A stretch of 64,000 nt of DNA from Rhodobacteraceae bacterium HTCC2150 (GCA_000169395.1 AAXZ01000006.1:1-64000), one strand, 5' to 3'. Counted from the stretch's first letter, positions 9,522 through 19,200 are shown. Notes: generated from the letters alone by a model not told the origin. Numbers and translations are program-made.

Positions 9522-10262
9522 ATGCTGGCAACGTCCCTTTTCGACCGAACACCTACCCGGATGCGAAAAAGCATCTTGGGTGTTCTCATCGTCACTGTAT
9601 TGTTGGCTACAGTTGCGATTTTCGTTGCATCCAATCGCTACTTCACACGGCAAGAAACACAAACCACATCGTCGCAAATGGCATTCTACTTGCGGGAATT
9701 GAACGATGTTCTTGGCCAACATCAGCATCTTCCTTTTGTTTTGGCTCGCAACCCTCTTTATTTTGACGACCCAAACCCAAAGGATGCCTTTGCCGAAATT
9801 AATGCGCAGTTATACGAACTCACGCAAGACGCGGGACTGGAGGCAATTTATGCGATGGACGCTAACGGCTTTGTTCTGGCGGCGTCAAACGCGGGGCAAC
9901 CGAACAGTTTCTTAGGCCAAAACTACAATTTCCGTCCCTATTTCCAAGAGGCCTTGGCCGGCAATCGCAGTGACTATTTTGCGATTGGTGCGACGTCAGG
10001 ACGTCCAGGTTATTTCGTGGCAGAACCTGCGACTTGGGCGTCGGGCACACAAAGGAGCACACAGCAGGGCGTCATCGCCATCAAACTTGATGTGAGCGAG
10101 CTTCAGCGATCATGGGAAAGCGACAGCGAGGTTGTGGTTGCGGTTAACGATGACGGGATTGTCGTTCTGGCGTCTAACCCGGCGTGGCTATATCGTCCCC
10201 TTGGGGACCTGCCAAGCGCCACTCGAGAGCGTATTTTGGACAGCAGACAGTTTGGCGACGTA
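9522..10262 (+). pseudogene. DctB-like sensor kinase, N-terminal sensor fragment
   Basis: N-terminal part of a membrane-bound sensor histidine kinase of the C4-dicarboxylate DctB kind. It has one membrane segment (ILGVLIVTVLLATVAIFVAS) and a periplasmic double-PAS/Cache sensor region with QNYNFRPYFQEAL and GATSGRPGYFVAEPA. The start at 9522 follows GGAGG. The sensor reading fades after ILDSRQFGD near 10260, where sequence on the other strand reads as SoxB. The second membrane segment and all kinase domains are missing. The frame stays open by chance to TGA at 10371-10373. The exact junction lies between about 10250 and 10300. Confidence 0.75.
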
Positions 10263-10984
10263 CTGCCTGCAACCGAAAACGCGACCTTACCCGCCTTGAT
10301 CTTGCCCCTTGTTGTCTCCAGCGCAGAAATTTGGGATCCATCGCGCACGATACCCGTAACCGCGCAGTTCTGAATAATGTCGACACCATGATGATCAGCC
10401 GCGCGTGCATATCCCCACGCCACCGCATCATGGCGCGCCGTGCCCGCACGTTTTTGCACAGCGGCACCCATAATCGGGAACCGTGCGTTTGGCGCGTAAT
10501 TCAGGTGAGGCACGGCCTGTTTCAACTGATCCAAACCCCAGATTTCGGCATCAGGTGCTCCGGTGCGGCGCATCGTATTGTAATCGCGCGCCGCCGCGTC
10601 GACGGCCCCCGGGTTGTGCAACAACGAAATATGAGAACGCTGGCTGAACATGACGTTGTAGTTCAACTCATGGCTTAGATTTTCCCATAATTTAAGGGAA
10701 TGTTCATAGAATTCTCGGTTGCCCGGCTGCGCATAGTTCGACCGGACAATGGTGGTGTTGCGCCCCGCATTCCCGCCACCGATCCAACCTCTTTCCAGAA
10801 TCGCTATCTTTTTCTGGCCGTGGTTCTTTGCCAGATAAAAGGCCGTTGCCAAACCGTGCAGGCCACCGCCCACGATGATGACATCGTAATAAGGTTGGGG
10901 TTCAGGATCGCGCCATTGGCGGGTCCAGCCTGTTTGCCCGGTCAAACCCTGTTTGAAGACATTCCATGCGTTGAAACGGGTCAT
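10262..10984 (-). pseudogene. sarcosine oxidase beta subunit (SoxB), N-terminal fragment
   Basis: N-terminal 240 or so residues of a SoxB-type flavoenzyme of about 415 residues. The start reads NAWNVFKQGLTGQTGWTRQW and is followed by the FAD-binding VIIVGGGLHGLATAFYLAKN and GWIGGGNAGRNTTIVRSNY, the site of covalent flavin attachment in the family. The reading stops making sense after GKVAFSVAG near 10290, where the dctB-like fragment begins on the other strand. Without the C-terminal half it cannot be active. It is the third gene after the M24 and racemase-like genes (gap 5 bases), so that operon once ended in a sarcosine or related amine oxidase. Confidence 0.85.
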
Positions 10985-10989
10985 CAGTT

Positions 10990-11784
10990 TCAGCCGATCT
11001 TGCGCAGATTTTTACCGGGGTGTTTGAATATCTGACCAAAACCTTCCAGCTCATCCATGATGCCTGCACGCCGAAGGCAGGACCACATTTGCGCTTGATT
11101 GGATGTGATCACTGGCTTGCCAACGGCTTGTTCAATTTGATCAACAACTTCTAAGGACCGAATGCCACCACAGCTAAGGAAGATTGCATCGGCATCAGGT
11201 TGGTCAATCTCCAATGCAAATTTCTTCCAATATGCTGGCGTGACACGACCAAACTCAATTCCAGTTTCCAAATTCAAGCCCTGTATATCGAGTATTTCGA
11301 AACCTTTTTTGATCAAAACTTCTGCTTCTGCCGTATTTATCTCATCAAGATAAGGTGTCCCGATGACAAGTTTATGGATATCCAAATCATGCAATGCATC
11401 TATCACACCAGTTAGCAAACACATGGGTTGTGCCCATGGGGCTCCTTTGCTTATTTCCGCGTAAATACGCTCTTCACCGATCACGATTGACCCACTGGTG
11501 CAGCTGTAACTAACCACATTGGGTTTGGTGTCCGGTTGAATGCAGGACGCAGCATCAGCCATATGTTTGATATGGCGCGAAAGCGTTTCGTTGGTGGTGT
11601 AATCATCGGTTTTCAAACGAGTGATATGAACTCCCACGTCGTCAGGTGCCATATCATTGAAGTCTGCTTCCGCTGCAAGATCGGTAGACATTAGGATAAA
11701 TCCCAGCTTCGCACGATGATGACGACCAGCATCCATTTCAGGACTGCGCGGCGCGGATTGAACGGTTTGACCAGTTTTGAACAT
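10990..11784 (-). CDS. Asp/Glu racemase / maleate isomerase superfamily protein
   Basis: Protein of 264 residues of the superfamily that includes maleate isomerase, arylmalonate decarboxylase and the ectoine-gene-cluster protein EutA. The first catalytic cysteine lies in VVSYSCTSGSIVIGEERI and the second in DAIFLSCGGIRSLEV. An N-terminal RAKLGFILMSTDLAAEADF segment is also typical of this group. It begins on the A of the M24 gene's stop codon (TAATG), showing translational coupling, and is followed after 5 bases by the soxB fragment. The substrate is not certain. The neighbours fit a creatine- or hydantoin-like breakdown route better than maleate. Confidence 0.75.
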   Translation of the reverse strand: MFKTGQTVQSAPRSPEMDAGRHHRAKLGFILMSTDLAAEADFNDMAPDDVGVHITRLKTDDYTTNETLSRHIKHMADAASCIQPDTKPNVVSYSCTSGSIVIGEERIYAEISKGAPWAQPMCLLTGVIDALHDLDIHKLVIGTPYLDEINTAEAEVLIKKGFEILDIQGLNLETGIEFGRVTPAYWKKFALEIDQPDADAIFLSCGGIRSLEVVDQIEQAVGKPVITSNQAQMWSCLRRAGIMDELEGFGQIFKHPGKNLRKIG

Positions 11785-12926
11785 TACAGAATAACCTCCG
11801 CTACGGATTTAGGATGATGGGTCAATGGCTCCCAACCGTCTTCGGTGATGATAAAACTGTCACCAACTTGGGCGCGGAACGTGTCTACAGAGACCGATCC
11901 ATCAACTGCCAGAACCATGCCAGGCTGAATGATTGTGGTATCGCCGGTAACTAACTGAGGCGCCTCTAAAAAACTAAAGCCTGTCGCGCGACCACAGCGG
12001 AAAGGATATTCATAGCCCGCACCTTGGATCACTTCGGCGTATTCAACATGAACGCTTTCGGCAGTGACGCCGGGGCGAAGGGCGTCCAGCGCGGCCTTCT
12101 GGCTGGCGACCGCCACCTCATAGACCGCTGCTTGATCGTCAGGGGCATCACCGATCCAGAATGTCCGATCAAAGCCCAGTTTGAAACGGTGGAAATTGGT
12201 CATTCCGCAAAAACACAAGAACACAGGCTCACCCGTTCGCATAATACGGGTCGAGGCGCGGTGGTGGGTTTTGATGATATCTTCGCCCGAAGCCATGATC
12301 TGCAAAAAATGCGTGTTCGGCGACATATCCCCATCGTCATAGTGCGCCGCTAGCAACTGGGCAGCTTTGCGCGTACCAGCCTGAGACGTAGCAATCGCCA
12401 CTTCGAATTCTGGCACACCATCCCCGATTGCGGCGCGTCCGGCATTCATCATCGCCGTGGCCACCTCACCTGCATGACGGGCCAGCTGCAACTCTTGTGC
12501 TGATTTGATCATCCGCATGTCGCTCAGAATGGGCGTGGCGGAGGTGATCTTTTGAGCATCCACCAGATCATTCACATAGGCGCGCACCAGCGGCGGCATA
12601 TGACCCGGCTCAATCGCAACGGAACTGGCGGATTTGACTGCCAAAGGCAGCTCTTCGCGCCACTCATTCCCCATGCCGTCGTTCCACGGTGCAATACGAT
12701 CCACATGAGCGGCGGCCTGTGCAGAATTCAAGTCAATCGTCGGCGTAATCAACATGACCTCTCCGTCTTTGGGAACAACCAGAATGGTAGGTCGGCCAAA
12801 CTCCATGTGCAGATAGTCGTAGTACCCAGTCAGATAATAAATGTTGTCGTCATCTGTGATCAGCGCGACATCCATCCCTGCCTCGGCAAGGCGCAATTGA
12901 AAACGGTTCAACCGGTCTCGAAACAT
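11784..12926 (-). CDS. creatinase-like M24 family hydrolase
   Basis: Protein of 380 residues with a creatinase N-terminal domain (DDDNIYYLTGYYDYLHMEFGR) and a pita-bread C-terminal domain starting at MRMIKSAQELQLARHAGEVA. The metal ligands of true aminopeptidases are missing: where GHG.G and a glutamate are expected it reads CGRATGFSFLEAP and LAVDGSVSV. This agrees with metal-free members such as creatinase and ectoine hydrolase. The FGRP stretch resembles creatinase. With sarcosine oxidase downstream, a creatine-to-sarcosine route is a reasonable guess, not proven. The start at 12926 was chosen because AAGGG lies eight bases upstream; ATG 12941 lacks one. Confidence 0.7.
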   Translation of the reverse strand: MFRDRLNRFQLRLAEAGMDVALITDDDNIYYLTGYYDYLHMEFGRPTILVVPKDGEVMLITPTIDLNSAQAAAHVDRIAPWNDGMGNEWREELPLAVKSASSVAIEPGHMPPLVRAYVNDLVDAQKITSATPILSDMRMIKSAQELQLARHAGEVATAMMNAGRAAIGDGVPEFEVAIATSQAGTRKAAQLLAAHYDDGDMSPNTHFLQIMASGEDIIKTHHRASTRIMRTGEPVFLCFCGMTNFHRFKLGFDRTFWIGDAPDDQAAVYEVAVASQKAALDALRPGVTAESVHVEYAEVIQGAGYEYPFRCGRATGFSFLEAPQLVTGDTTIIQPGMVLAVDGSVSVDTFRAQVGDSFIITEDGWEPLTHHPKSVAEVIL

Positions 12927-13050
12927 CTCTAATCCCTTCATCTCTGACGCAGGACCGTTTCAATCCGGCTCCCGCAACATTGTACTGGCCAATATTACAG
13001 CCTTCAGAAAGGTTTTCCAAATGACATTCGATATAGATTTGTGATAACTA

Positions 13051-13932
13051 ATGGTTGTGAAAAATTTCCGCAGAAATCTTCCACCATTGGATTACTTGAT
13101 GTTTTTTGAGGCCGTCGCCCGGCACGGGAACTTCACCCGTGCGGCGGAAGAGTTGAATGTCTCTCAGGCGGCGGTCAGCAAACGTGTCAAATCGTTAGAG
13201 GAACGACTTGGAATTGATCTTATCAAACGCAATAGTCGCGCTTTCACGTTGACCCAACAAGGGCGAAAGCTTGCAGGTAATACGTCAGAAGCCCTTAGTT
13301 TTCTCGACACCGGCATCCAAGACATTCGACGAACAAATCACGAGAAACTGTCACTGGCGGCAAACGTAACGATCTCGCAATATTGGCTCACGCCGCGGAT
13401 CAACGAATACCTCATTGGACGCAATGCAGTCACAATTACACTGACCGCGTCGGACCGGGACGCAGAACTTCTTATGTCAGACAATGACGTAATCGTTTAT
13501 TATGGCAAAGACATTCCCACAGGTTGGGATGGTGCGATCCTGTTCAACGAGATCTGGCTGCCCGTCGCAGCACCTGAATTAATCACCAAAGAGGTCGATA
13601 TCACCACACTTCCTCTGCTGGATTTTGAAAAAGCAACGCCGAAATGGTTCAACTGGAACGACCTTATAAATCTTCGACAATACGCTGAGTTTGCCCATTC
13701 AAATCGCGTAAAACTTGGCTCTTATGGCAGTTCGCTCGACGCAGCGCTGCGCGGTAAAGGCATTGCATTGGGGTGCCCAGATGTCTTGCACCACGAAGTA
13801 ACTGCGCGGCGATTGGTGCCATTGATGGATTACCAGATCGACACCAACCGCAGTTATTTTGTAATTTGGAAACCTGGGCATTTAACACAGCGCATTCGCG
13901 ATCTGTTGGAATACATTGAGATTAAGTTCTAA
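13051..13932 (+). CDS. LysR family transcriptional regulator
   Basis: Regulator of 293 residues. The N-terminal winged helix-turn-helix is clear (LDYLMFFEAVARHGNFTRAA, then LNVSQAAVSKRVKSLEERLG), followed by a GcvA-like effector domain ending near residue 290. It is divergent from the M24 gene with a 124 base gap and so probably controls the M24-racemase-soxB operon. No strong ribosome site precedes the ATG; a GTG two codons later is possible. The inducer is unknown. Confidence 0.88.
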   Translation: MVVKNFRRNLPPLDYLMFFEAVARHGNFTRAAEELNVSQAAVSKRVKSLEERLGIDLIKRNSRAFTLTQQGRKLAGNTSEALSFLDTGIQDIRRTNHEKLSLAANVTISQYWLTPRINEYLIGRNAVTITLTASDRDAELLMSDNDVIVYYGKDIPTGWDGAILFNEIWLPVAAPELITKEVDITTLPLLDFEKATPKWFNWNDLINLRQYAEFAHSNRVKLGSYGSSLDAALRGKGIALGCPDVLHHEVTARRLVPLMDYQIDTNRSYFVIWKPGHLTQRIRDLLEYIEIKF

Positions 13933-14232
13933 CCGACAAAAACACGCGGTGCGAACGTATGCCGCGCGTGAACCAAATCCACAGATCGGGTTCCAAGCAG
14001 ACCTTTGCAGCATCGCCACCATCCATTTATCATGTTGCACCCCACCCTGCCCCGTATCGCCTTTGCACTGCCAAAATGGTCGCTAGAGACCCAAGTGCGC
14101 CTATTACCACCATACACCACCCGCAAGATCAAAGGGGGCTGAGCGGCGCGCCCAACACGCGGATTATTAATGCCCACAAAAATTCCAACTTTGACAGGCG
14201 ACTGTTGCAATATGAAAATGGTTCGACACAGA
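13933..14232. other. 300 base gap without recognisable gene
   Basis: Lies between the convergent 3' ends of two LysR genes. Only short readings without family features are present, and no clear terminator hairpin was found. Confidence 0.45.
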
Positions 14233-15120
14233 TCAGCCCCGCGCTTGCTCAATTAGCCAATTGGTAAATATTTCAAGTTTCGCATTTGGTTTGGGAGTTT
14301 CCGCAGAAACAACATAAAGACCTTGCGGACGTTTTACGGTTATTGGGCTGAGCTGAACGAGACTACCTGCAGCAACATCCGCAGCGGTCATTCTCATATC
14401 GGCAAGTATTACCGCCTGCCCCGATAGGGCCGCGTCAAACATGAAAGCACGACTTTCGTATTCGGTAATCTTTTCAGGAGCAGTGGTATTCAATCCGGCC
14501 GCTGCAGCCCATGCCCCCCAGTCTTCCTGCCATTGCTCACCACAGGCAAGCGGCAAATCCAGAATGTCCTGCGCCTGCAAAGGTAAATCAAAACCGCTAA
14601 CCAATTGCGGCGCACAAACCGGGCCAACGACATCTCTGCAAACCAACGCGCAAGACATCCCATCCCAATCGCCTGCCCCATAACGGACAGCGGCATCAAA
14701 GCCGGACTTCTTAAGATCAACATAATCAAACGAAAGTGATGGTTTGATCACGATGCCTGGAAACTGCCTGTGGAAATCATCCAAACGCGGCAACAACCAC
14801 CGATTGCCAAAAAACGGCGCAAGCGTGATTTTCAACGTTCCCGTCAAGTCGGACTTTCGAGCTTGCAAAACGGCTTGTTCAATTGTGTCCAGCGCAATCC
14901 CCAAGCTTTCAGACAATGCGCGGCCTTCGTCCGTTAGTTCGATCCTACGGGTTTTGCGCCTGAAAAGCGCTGTGTTCAGCTCTTGCTCTAACCCTTTGAT
15001 TTGATGCCCAACGGCAGCAGGTGTCACACACAGCTCTTCTGCACCTTCTTTGATGCTTTCATGGCGGGCCGCGGCCTCAAAGGCACGCAATTGGTTAAGT
15101 GATGGCAAGCGTCGACTCAT
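14233..15120 (-). CDS. GcvA-like LysR family transcriptional regulator
   Basis: Regulator of 295 residues with an N-terminal winged helix (LPSLNQLRAFEAAARHES, then LCVTPAAVGHQIKGLEQEL) and a GcvA-type effector domain (LAPFFGNRWLLPRLDDF...FDAAVRYGAGDWDGM). It is divergent from the homocysteine methyltransferase gene with a 108 base gap and probably regulates it. GcvA-like regulators often act on one-carbon and amino acid genes, which suits that neighbour. Start codon ATG at 15120 gives the full DNA-binding domain. Confidence 0.88.
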   Translation of the reverse strand: MSRRLPSLNQLRAFEAAARHESIKEGAEELCVTPAAVGHQIKGLEQELNTALFRRKTRRIELTDEGRALSESLGIALDTIEQAVLQARKSDLTGTLKITLAPFFGNRWLLPRLDDFHRQFPGIVIKPSLSFDYVDLKKSGFDAAVRYGAGDWDGMSCALVCRDVVGPVCAPQLVSGFDLPLQAQDILDLPLACGEQWQEDWGAWAAAAGLNTTAPEKITEYESRAFMFDAALSGQAVILADMRMTAADVAAGSLVQLSPITVKRPQGLYVVSAETPKPNAKLEIFTNWLIEQARG

Positions 15121-15228
15121 AGTTCATACAATAGAAAAACTACGTCATAAGTCAAGATTTCATCGTTTGTCGGATCCGCAATCCATAACTAATAAATTGA
15201 ACATTGCTCAATTAGACAGGACAAAATT

Positions 15229-16173
15229 ATGACCCAATCATCACCTCAATTGCCACATCAAACGAAAGAAATTTTCTTGACCGATGGCGGAACCGAAACG
15301 TGGCTTATGTACAAGCGTGGTTTCGAACTGCCAGAATTCAGTGCATTTCACTTGCTAAACAATCAACAATCTACAGCCGCGCTAAAGGAATACTATACAG
15401 CCTTTGCCGATGTGGCGATGCAACTTGGAACACCTTTCATCTTTGACAGCCTAACTTATCGCGCAAGCCGGGATTGGGGTGCTTTACTCGGCTATTCCTC
15501 AGAAGGGTTGGCGGATATGAACCACAAGTGCTTTGACCTTTATCGCGAATGCGCAACGAAGGCCAGTTTGACAGCCCAAAACACCATTATCAGCGGCTGT
15601 ATTGGCCCAAAGGGAGATGCCTATCAAACCAATAAAACGCTCAATGCACAGAGCGCTGAAGCCTATCACGCTGAACAAATTGAAACTTTCAAAAACGCAG
15701 GCGTAGATATAATCACAGCACTGACCTTGAACACCACGGACGAGGCCATCGGCATCGCAAGAGCCTCAGCAAAGGCGGGCATCCCCTCCGTTATCGCGTT
15801 TACGATAGAAAAGAACCGCAAGCTGCGCAGTGGAGAAACCTTAAAGCAAGCGATTGAAGCTGTTGACGCCGCGACCGCAGACGCCCCTGCCTATTATATG
15901 ATCAATTGTTCACATCCGGTCGATTTTGGCCCTGCCCTTACAAGCGAACCTTGGGCGAACCGTATCCGTGGGCTTCGCGCAAATGCGTCTTCTTTGGATC
16001 ATGGGACGTTGTGCCAGTTGGGCCACTTAGAGGAGGGTGACCCAGATGAACTCGCCCAGCAATACGTTGATATTAGATCATCTCATCCAAAAATGAATGT
16101 CTTTGGCGGATGTTGCGGCACGGATTATGCGCATGTTGAAAAGATTGGCCAAGCGTTACTGGCCGCCGGCTGA
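15229..16173 (+). CDS. homocysteine S-methyltransferase family protein
   Basis: Zinc-dependent methyltransferase of 314 residues, a single barrel domain that moves a methyl group to homocysteine, forming methionine. The zinc cysteines are visible: C227 in INCSHPVDF and C295-C296 in FGGCCGTDY. The N-terminal LTDGGTETWL and GCIGPKGDAY motifs complete the family pattern. No cobalamin domain is present, so a small methyl donor such as S-methylmethionine or a betaine is likely. AGGAC lies seven bases before the ATG. The divergent GcvA-like gene is its likely regulator. Within the segment it would supply methionine from methylated compounds. Confidence 0.88.
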   Translation: MTQSSPQLPHQTKEIFLTDGGTETWLMYKRGFELPEFSAFHLLNNQQSTAALKEYYTAFADVAMQLGTPFIFDSLTYRASRDWGALLGYSSEGLADMNHKCFDLYRECATKASLTAQNTIISGCIGPKGDAYQTNKTLNAQSAEAYHAEQIETFKNAGVDIITALTLNTTDEAIGIARASAKAGIPSVIAFTIEKNRKLRSGETLKQAIEAVDAATADAPAYYMINCSHPVDFGPALTSEPWANRIRGLRANASSLDHGTLCQLGHLEEGDPDELAQQYVDIRSSHPKMNVFGGCCGTDYAHVEKIGQALLAAG

Positions 16174-16334
16174 ACGATCTAATGACCATAGCTAAGAGGG
16201 CATGAAACAATTGGGTTGGGGGTATCACGTTTCCTTTTCCGGCGCCCCCTGCCCCACTCAACATTCCCCTACATTGGGAATATATTTTCGCTAGCGGTCC
16301 TTTACGCCGCGCAAAGCACCCTGAGAATTGGTTT

Positions 16335-17426
16335 TTATTTTTCCAAAAGGCGTTGCAGTTCGCTCATTGCCATCGATACCAATTCGGGGTTGAGTGCCTT
16401 GCCCCTCAAACGAATGACGTAACCATGGCTATCTACACCCTGCTCTAAAGTGATGCCGCTGGACAGGTGCAATATATCGCGACCCTGCCATCCCAGTGCA
16501 GGCGTGCGTGTCTTTGGGCGTCCGCCCTTGGTTTGTGGCACAGCTTCTGCCTCAAATTCCTGTGCAACCACTTCTAGACAAGCCCATTCTTCCTTGGCGT
16601 TGGCTGGGTTCCCGTCGGCCAATGCCTCTCGAAAGCGGGCCTCCCCCCCTGCCCTAAGCGCTGTTGCCACGCGCAACCCATCCTTTTCCCGCAGGTCTTC
16701 GGGAAATTCTAACATGTCGCCCAGTTCTTCAAAGATCAGCGAAAAGGACCGGATTTTTGATCGCTTGGCTTTTGAACCTGCGTTGAATAATTGGTTCACG
16801 GCCTCTGCCGCTGTCGGGAAAACACCTTGCTGGGCTGCGATGACCGCAATTCGACCCCGCTCGTAATGTGACAGCGACGCCCTAACTTCGTTTTCTTCAA
16901 CCATCGCTGTGATGGTACCACCAAGGGCATCTGGGTCTCGAATGATGGCTTTTATCGTTTGGTATTTTGCATCACCTGTAAGGGCGAATAATTCACGAAA
17001 GGCATGCATCCGGCGATAGCCTGAAATCAGACCAAATGGTTTTTCACCTTCTTTACGGAAAACCTCGATCGGCAAACGTAAACCATGACTTGCGATCGAG
17101 TTTTTAAGCTCCGTCAATTCGCTCGCGTCCAAAATCGTACGATCGCGAACCAGTGCATTTTCATTAATCTCATCCAACGCGATCAAATCAATTACACGAC
17201 CTTGTTCCACGGCTTCACGATGCGCATCAGCGTCATGCTGATTGCGCGCGGTGGCTTCTCGTTCTTGCGTGCTTAGGGCGGATTGCATTTGCGCAGTCTC
17301 TGCCGCTACTTGTGAAATTGGCGCTAATGCAGCGTTCGGTCGGTTAAGGGTTTCGCGACGAAACTCTGCTTCGATACCTTCAAGGTCTTGCGCACTAGGC
17401 GCTACAACTTTTCTACGACGTGCCAT
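16335..17426 (-). CDS. parB: plasmid partition protein ParB (Rep_3-type replicon)
   Basis: Protein of 363 residues. It contains the ParB/Spo0J N-terminal domain: VIDLIALDEINENALVRDR, ELKNSIASHGLRLPIEVF, ISGYRRMHAFREL and the TAMVEENEVRASLSHYERG arginine patch. A helix-turn-helix follows (GVFPTAAEAVNQLFNA). ParB binds the centromere and loads ParA. The start at 17426 follows AAGGAG by six bases and overlaps the end of parA by 14 bases, so the two are coupled. It is clearly different from the RepB of the repABC operon at 48.5 kb, supporting two separate replicons. Its binding site was not identified. Confidence 0.9.
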   Translation of the reverse strand: MARRRKVVAPSAQDLEGIEAEFRRETLNRPNAALAPISQVAAETAQMQSALSTQEREATARNQHDADAHREAVEQGRVIDLIALDEINENALVRDRTILDASELTELKNSIASHGLRLPIEVFRKEGEKPFGLISGYRRMHAFRELFALTGDAKYQTIKAIIRDPDALGGTITAMVEENEVRASLSHYERGRIAVIAAQQGVFPTAAEAVNQLFNAGSKAKRSKIRSFSLIFEELGDMLEFPEDLREKDGLRVATALRAGGEARFREALADGNPANAKEEWACLEVVAQEFEAEAVPQTKGGRPKTRTPALGWQGRDILHLSSGITLEQGVDSHGYVIRLRGKALNPELVSMAMSELQRLLEK

Positions 17427-18828
17427 CTGCATCTCCTTCATCATCTGATTGGGCATCAATGCCCATCTGCAAATCCCGCCACCATGACCCAATAATCAGC
17501 TCTTTAATTTCAGCCCAAGTTCGATCAAATGCCTCTCGTCCTCGCACATATGTGTCGCGGTTAAACTCCCGATAATCCGCCTCATAGATACCGTTCACTT
17601 GCTCACCCGCCTGACCTACCATGGCAGTCACGTCTTGGCGGAAAGTCGTCATAAGGTCGCCAAAATAGGCTTGGATCACATTCGCCAAATCAGTCTGCTG
17701 GGCCGCATCAAATCGCGTAATAATGGTACGCACCGCGTCCCACTCAAACCGCATTTCTGGCAATCCGCGATAGCGAAGTTGGGCATTCTCTCCTTCTTCA
17801 ATCGATGCAAAGGTCGAATACAGCATGTCAAAAAAGCGGCCGGTCGAATCAAATTCCAAGAAAGAGGCACCAAGCGGCACCAACAAAATGTCTGCAGCAG
17901 ATAAAGCGTTGATCGTCAAATACCCTAGGGCAGGGGGGGTATCCAGCAAAACGATATCATATTCGTCAAGAATACCGCCGTTTTCCAACCCATTCAAAAG
18001 CGCGTCCCACAAGGGCCAAGACCCGCTTTGCATGCGCCAAACAGGAATTTGAAATTCGGCCCAATACAGATTCAGCTGAGATCCCAACAGGTCGATATTG
18101 GGCCAATGAGTGCTCTGAATGAGGTTTCGCGGCGAAACCTCTAAAGACTCTGTTAAGGTTTCATCCATGGGAAATGGCTCTTGACCACCCGCCATTCTAA
18201 CCTTGTTCTCTGACTGCAAATGCCGAGCGAAATCGCCCGCAATGATCGGAAATGACGTATCCCATTCATCCTTGATTTGGCCACCCAGAATAGAGGTTAA
18301 CGATCCCTGACTATCCAGATCGATGGCCAGAACCTTATACCCATCCAAAGCCGCCGACATTGCCAAATGGGCGCAGGTAGAGGTCTTGCCGACCCCCCCT
18401 TTGAAATTAGCAACAGCAACGACCTTCGCGCGGACACCTTCCGGGCGGTAAGGTAGATACTCGCGGTTTGCGGCGCCTTCACTCGCGAAATGCTGTCGAA
18501 GGGCGATCACATCTTCCAGGGAATACCATTTTGAAATGCCATCACCTGTGCCTTGGGGTAATTCTGGGCGTGCTTTCAATACACGTCTAAAATGTGCAGG
18601 GGCAACGGGAATAAGATATTTACAGACCTCCCACGTCGAAAATTTGCGCAGGCGTTTTTTCCCATCGGGAGCGTGGCCAGATTTGGCGAGTTCTTCGCGT
18701 CCACGCGCCGCAAAACTGGCGGCTTTTGCGAATCGCGCAGTATCGATAGGATCACCAAGACGCTTGCCGGCTTCTTCGGGATTAATGCCGAAATAGGGGG
18801 GCAGTTTTGAATCGTTAGAATTGGGCAT
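17413..18828 (-). CDS. parA: plasmid partition ATPase ParA (Rep_3-type replicon)
   Basis: Partition ATPase of about 471 residues. An N-terminal extension of 130 residues with a MerR-like DNA-binding region (RKFSTWEVCKYLIPVAPAHF) is followed by the deviant Walker A box NFKGGVGKTS at 141-150, AIDLDSQGSL and DIVLLDTPPALGYLT. Such long ParA proteins (type Ia) also repress their own promoter. Start ATG 18828 was preferred because the conserved part begins there; an upstream in-frame ATG cluster near 18885 is possible. Transcribed away from rep, across the iteron region, a usual layout for Rep_3 plasmids. Confidence 0.9.
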   Translation of the reverse strand: MPNSNDSKLPPYFGINPEEAGKRLGDPIDTARFAKAASFAARGREELAKSGHAPDGKKRLRKFSTWEVCKYLIPVAPAHFRRVLKARPELPQGTGDGISKWYSLEDVIALRQHFASEGAANREYLPYRPEGVRAKVVAVANFKGGVGKTSTCAHLAMSAALDGYKVLAIDLDSQGSLTSILGGQIKDEWDTSFPIIAGDFARHLQSENKVRMAGGQEPFPMDETLTESLEVSPRNLIQSTHWPNIDLLGSQLNLYWAEFQIPVWRMQSGSWPLWDALLNGLENGGILDEYDIVLLDTPPALGYLTINALSAADILLVPLGASFLEFDSTGRFFDMLYSTFASIEEGENAQLRYRGLPEMRFEWDAVRTIITRFDAAQQTDLANVIQAYFGDLMTTFRQDVTAMVGQAGEQVNGIYEADYREFNRDTYVRGREAFDRTWAEIKELIIGSWWRDLQMGIDAQSDDEGDADGTS

Positions 18829-18899
18829 AGAGTTTATCCGATGATTAGTATTCAACCGCTTGTCCGCAAGAATATCGCACATCATCATGTAAATGGGAA

Positions 18900-19200
18900 T
18901 TAAAGAAAAATATAAAAACACAAACCCATGTTTGTTTAGACTTATTTAGATATATTTATTATGTTTAAGGGTACTTTTAATAAGTAATAACATAGGTTTA
19001 AGCGTGTTTTGGTACCACTATACGGGACGAATGGTACCCGTTATCGGGGTAAAAAGGCCCCGAATGCAGGAATAAAGGTGCCGATTCGCAGGAGATAGGC
19101 TCTAATTCCCATATTAGTGACTTATCTAGAAGATACTTTGACAAAACATGAACCTTCAATCCCGTAGCTGGGTACCTTATGCATCCCGTACAGATTCGAA
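18900..19200. other. probable replication origin with iteron-like repeats
   Basis: Between parA and rep. Four degenerate repeats stand in the same direction at 19011, 19033, 19056 and 19077, that is 22, 23 and 21 bases apart, about two helical turns: GGTACCACTATACGGGA, GGTACCCGTTATCGGGG, GGCCCCGAATGCAGGA and GGTGCCGATTCGCAGGA. A fifth in opposite direction is at 19160-19176 (TCCCGTAGCTGGGTACC). Next to them, 18900-18990 is very AT-rich and suits a DNA unwinding element. Rep_3 initiators typically bind iterons of this spacing. Confidence 0.55.

Noticed and set aside
10990-12926. Ectoine degradation genes eutA and eutD
   Set aside because: The superfamilies fit, but the M24 N-terminal part looks closer to creatinase and no eutB, eutC or eutE gene is present, so these names were not used.
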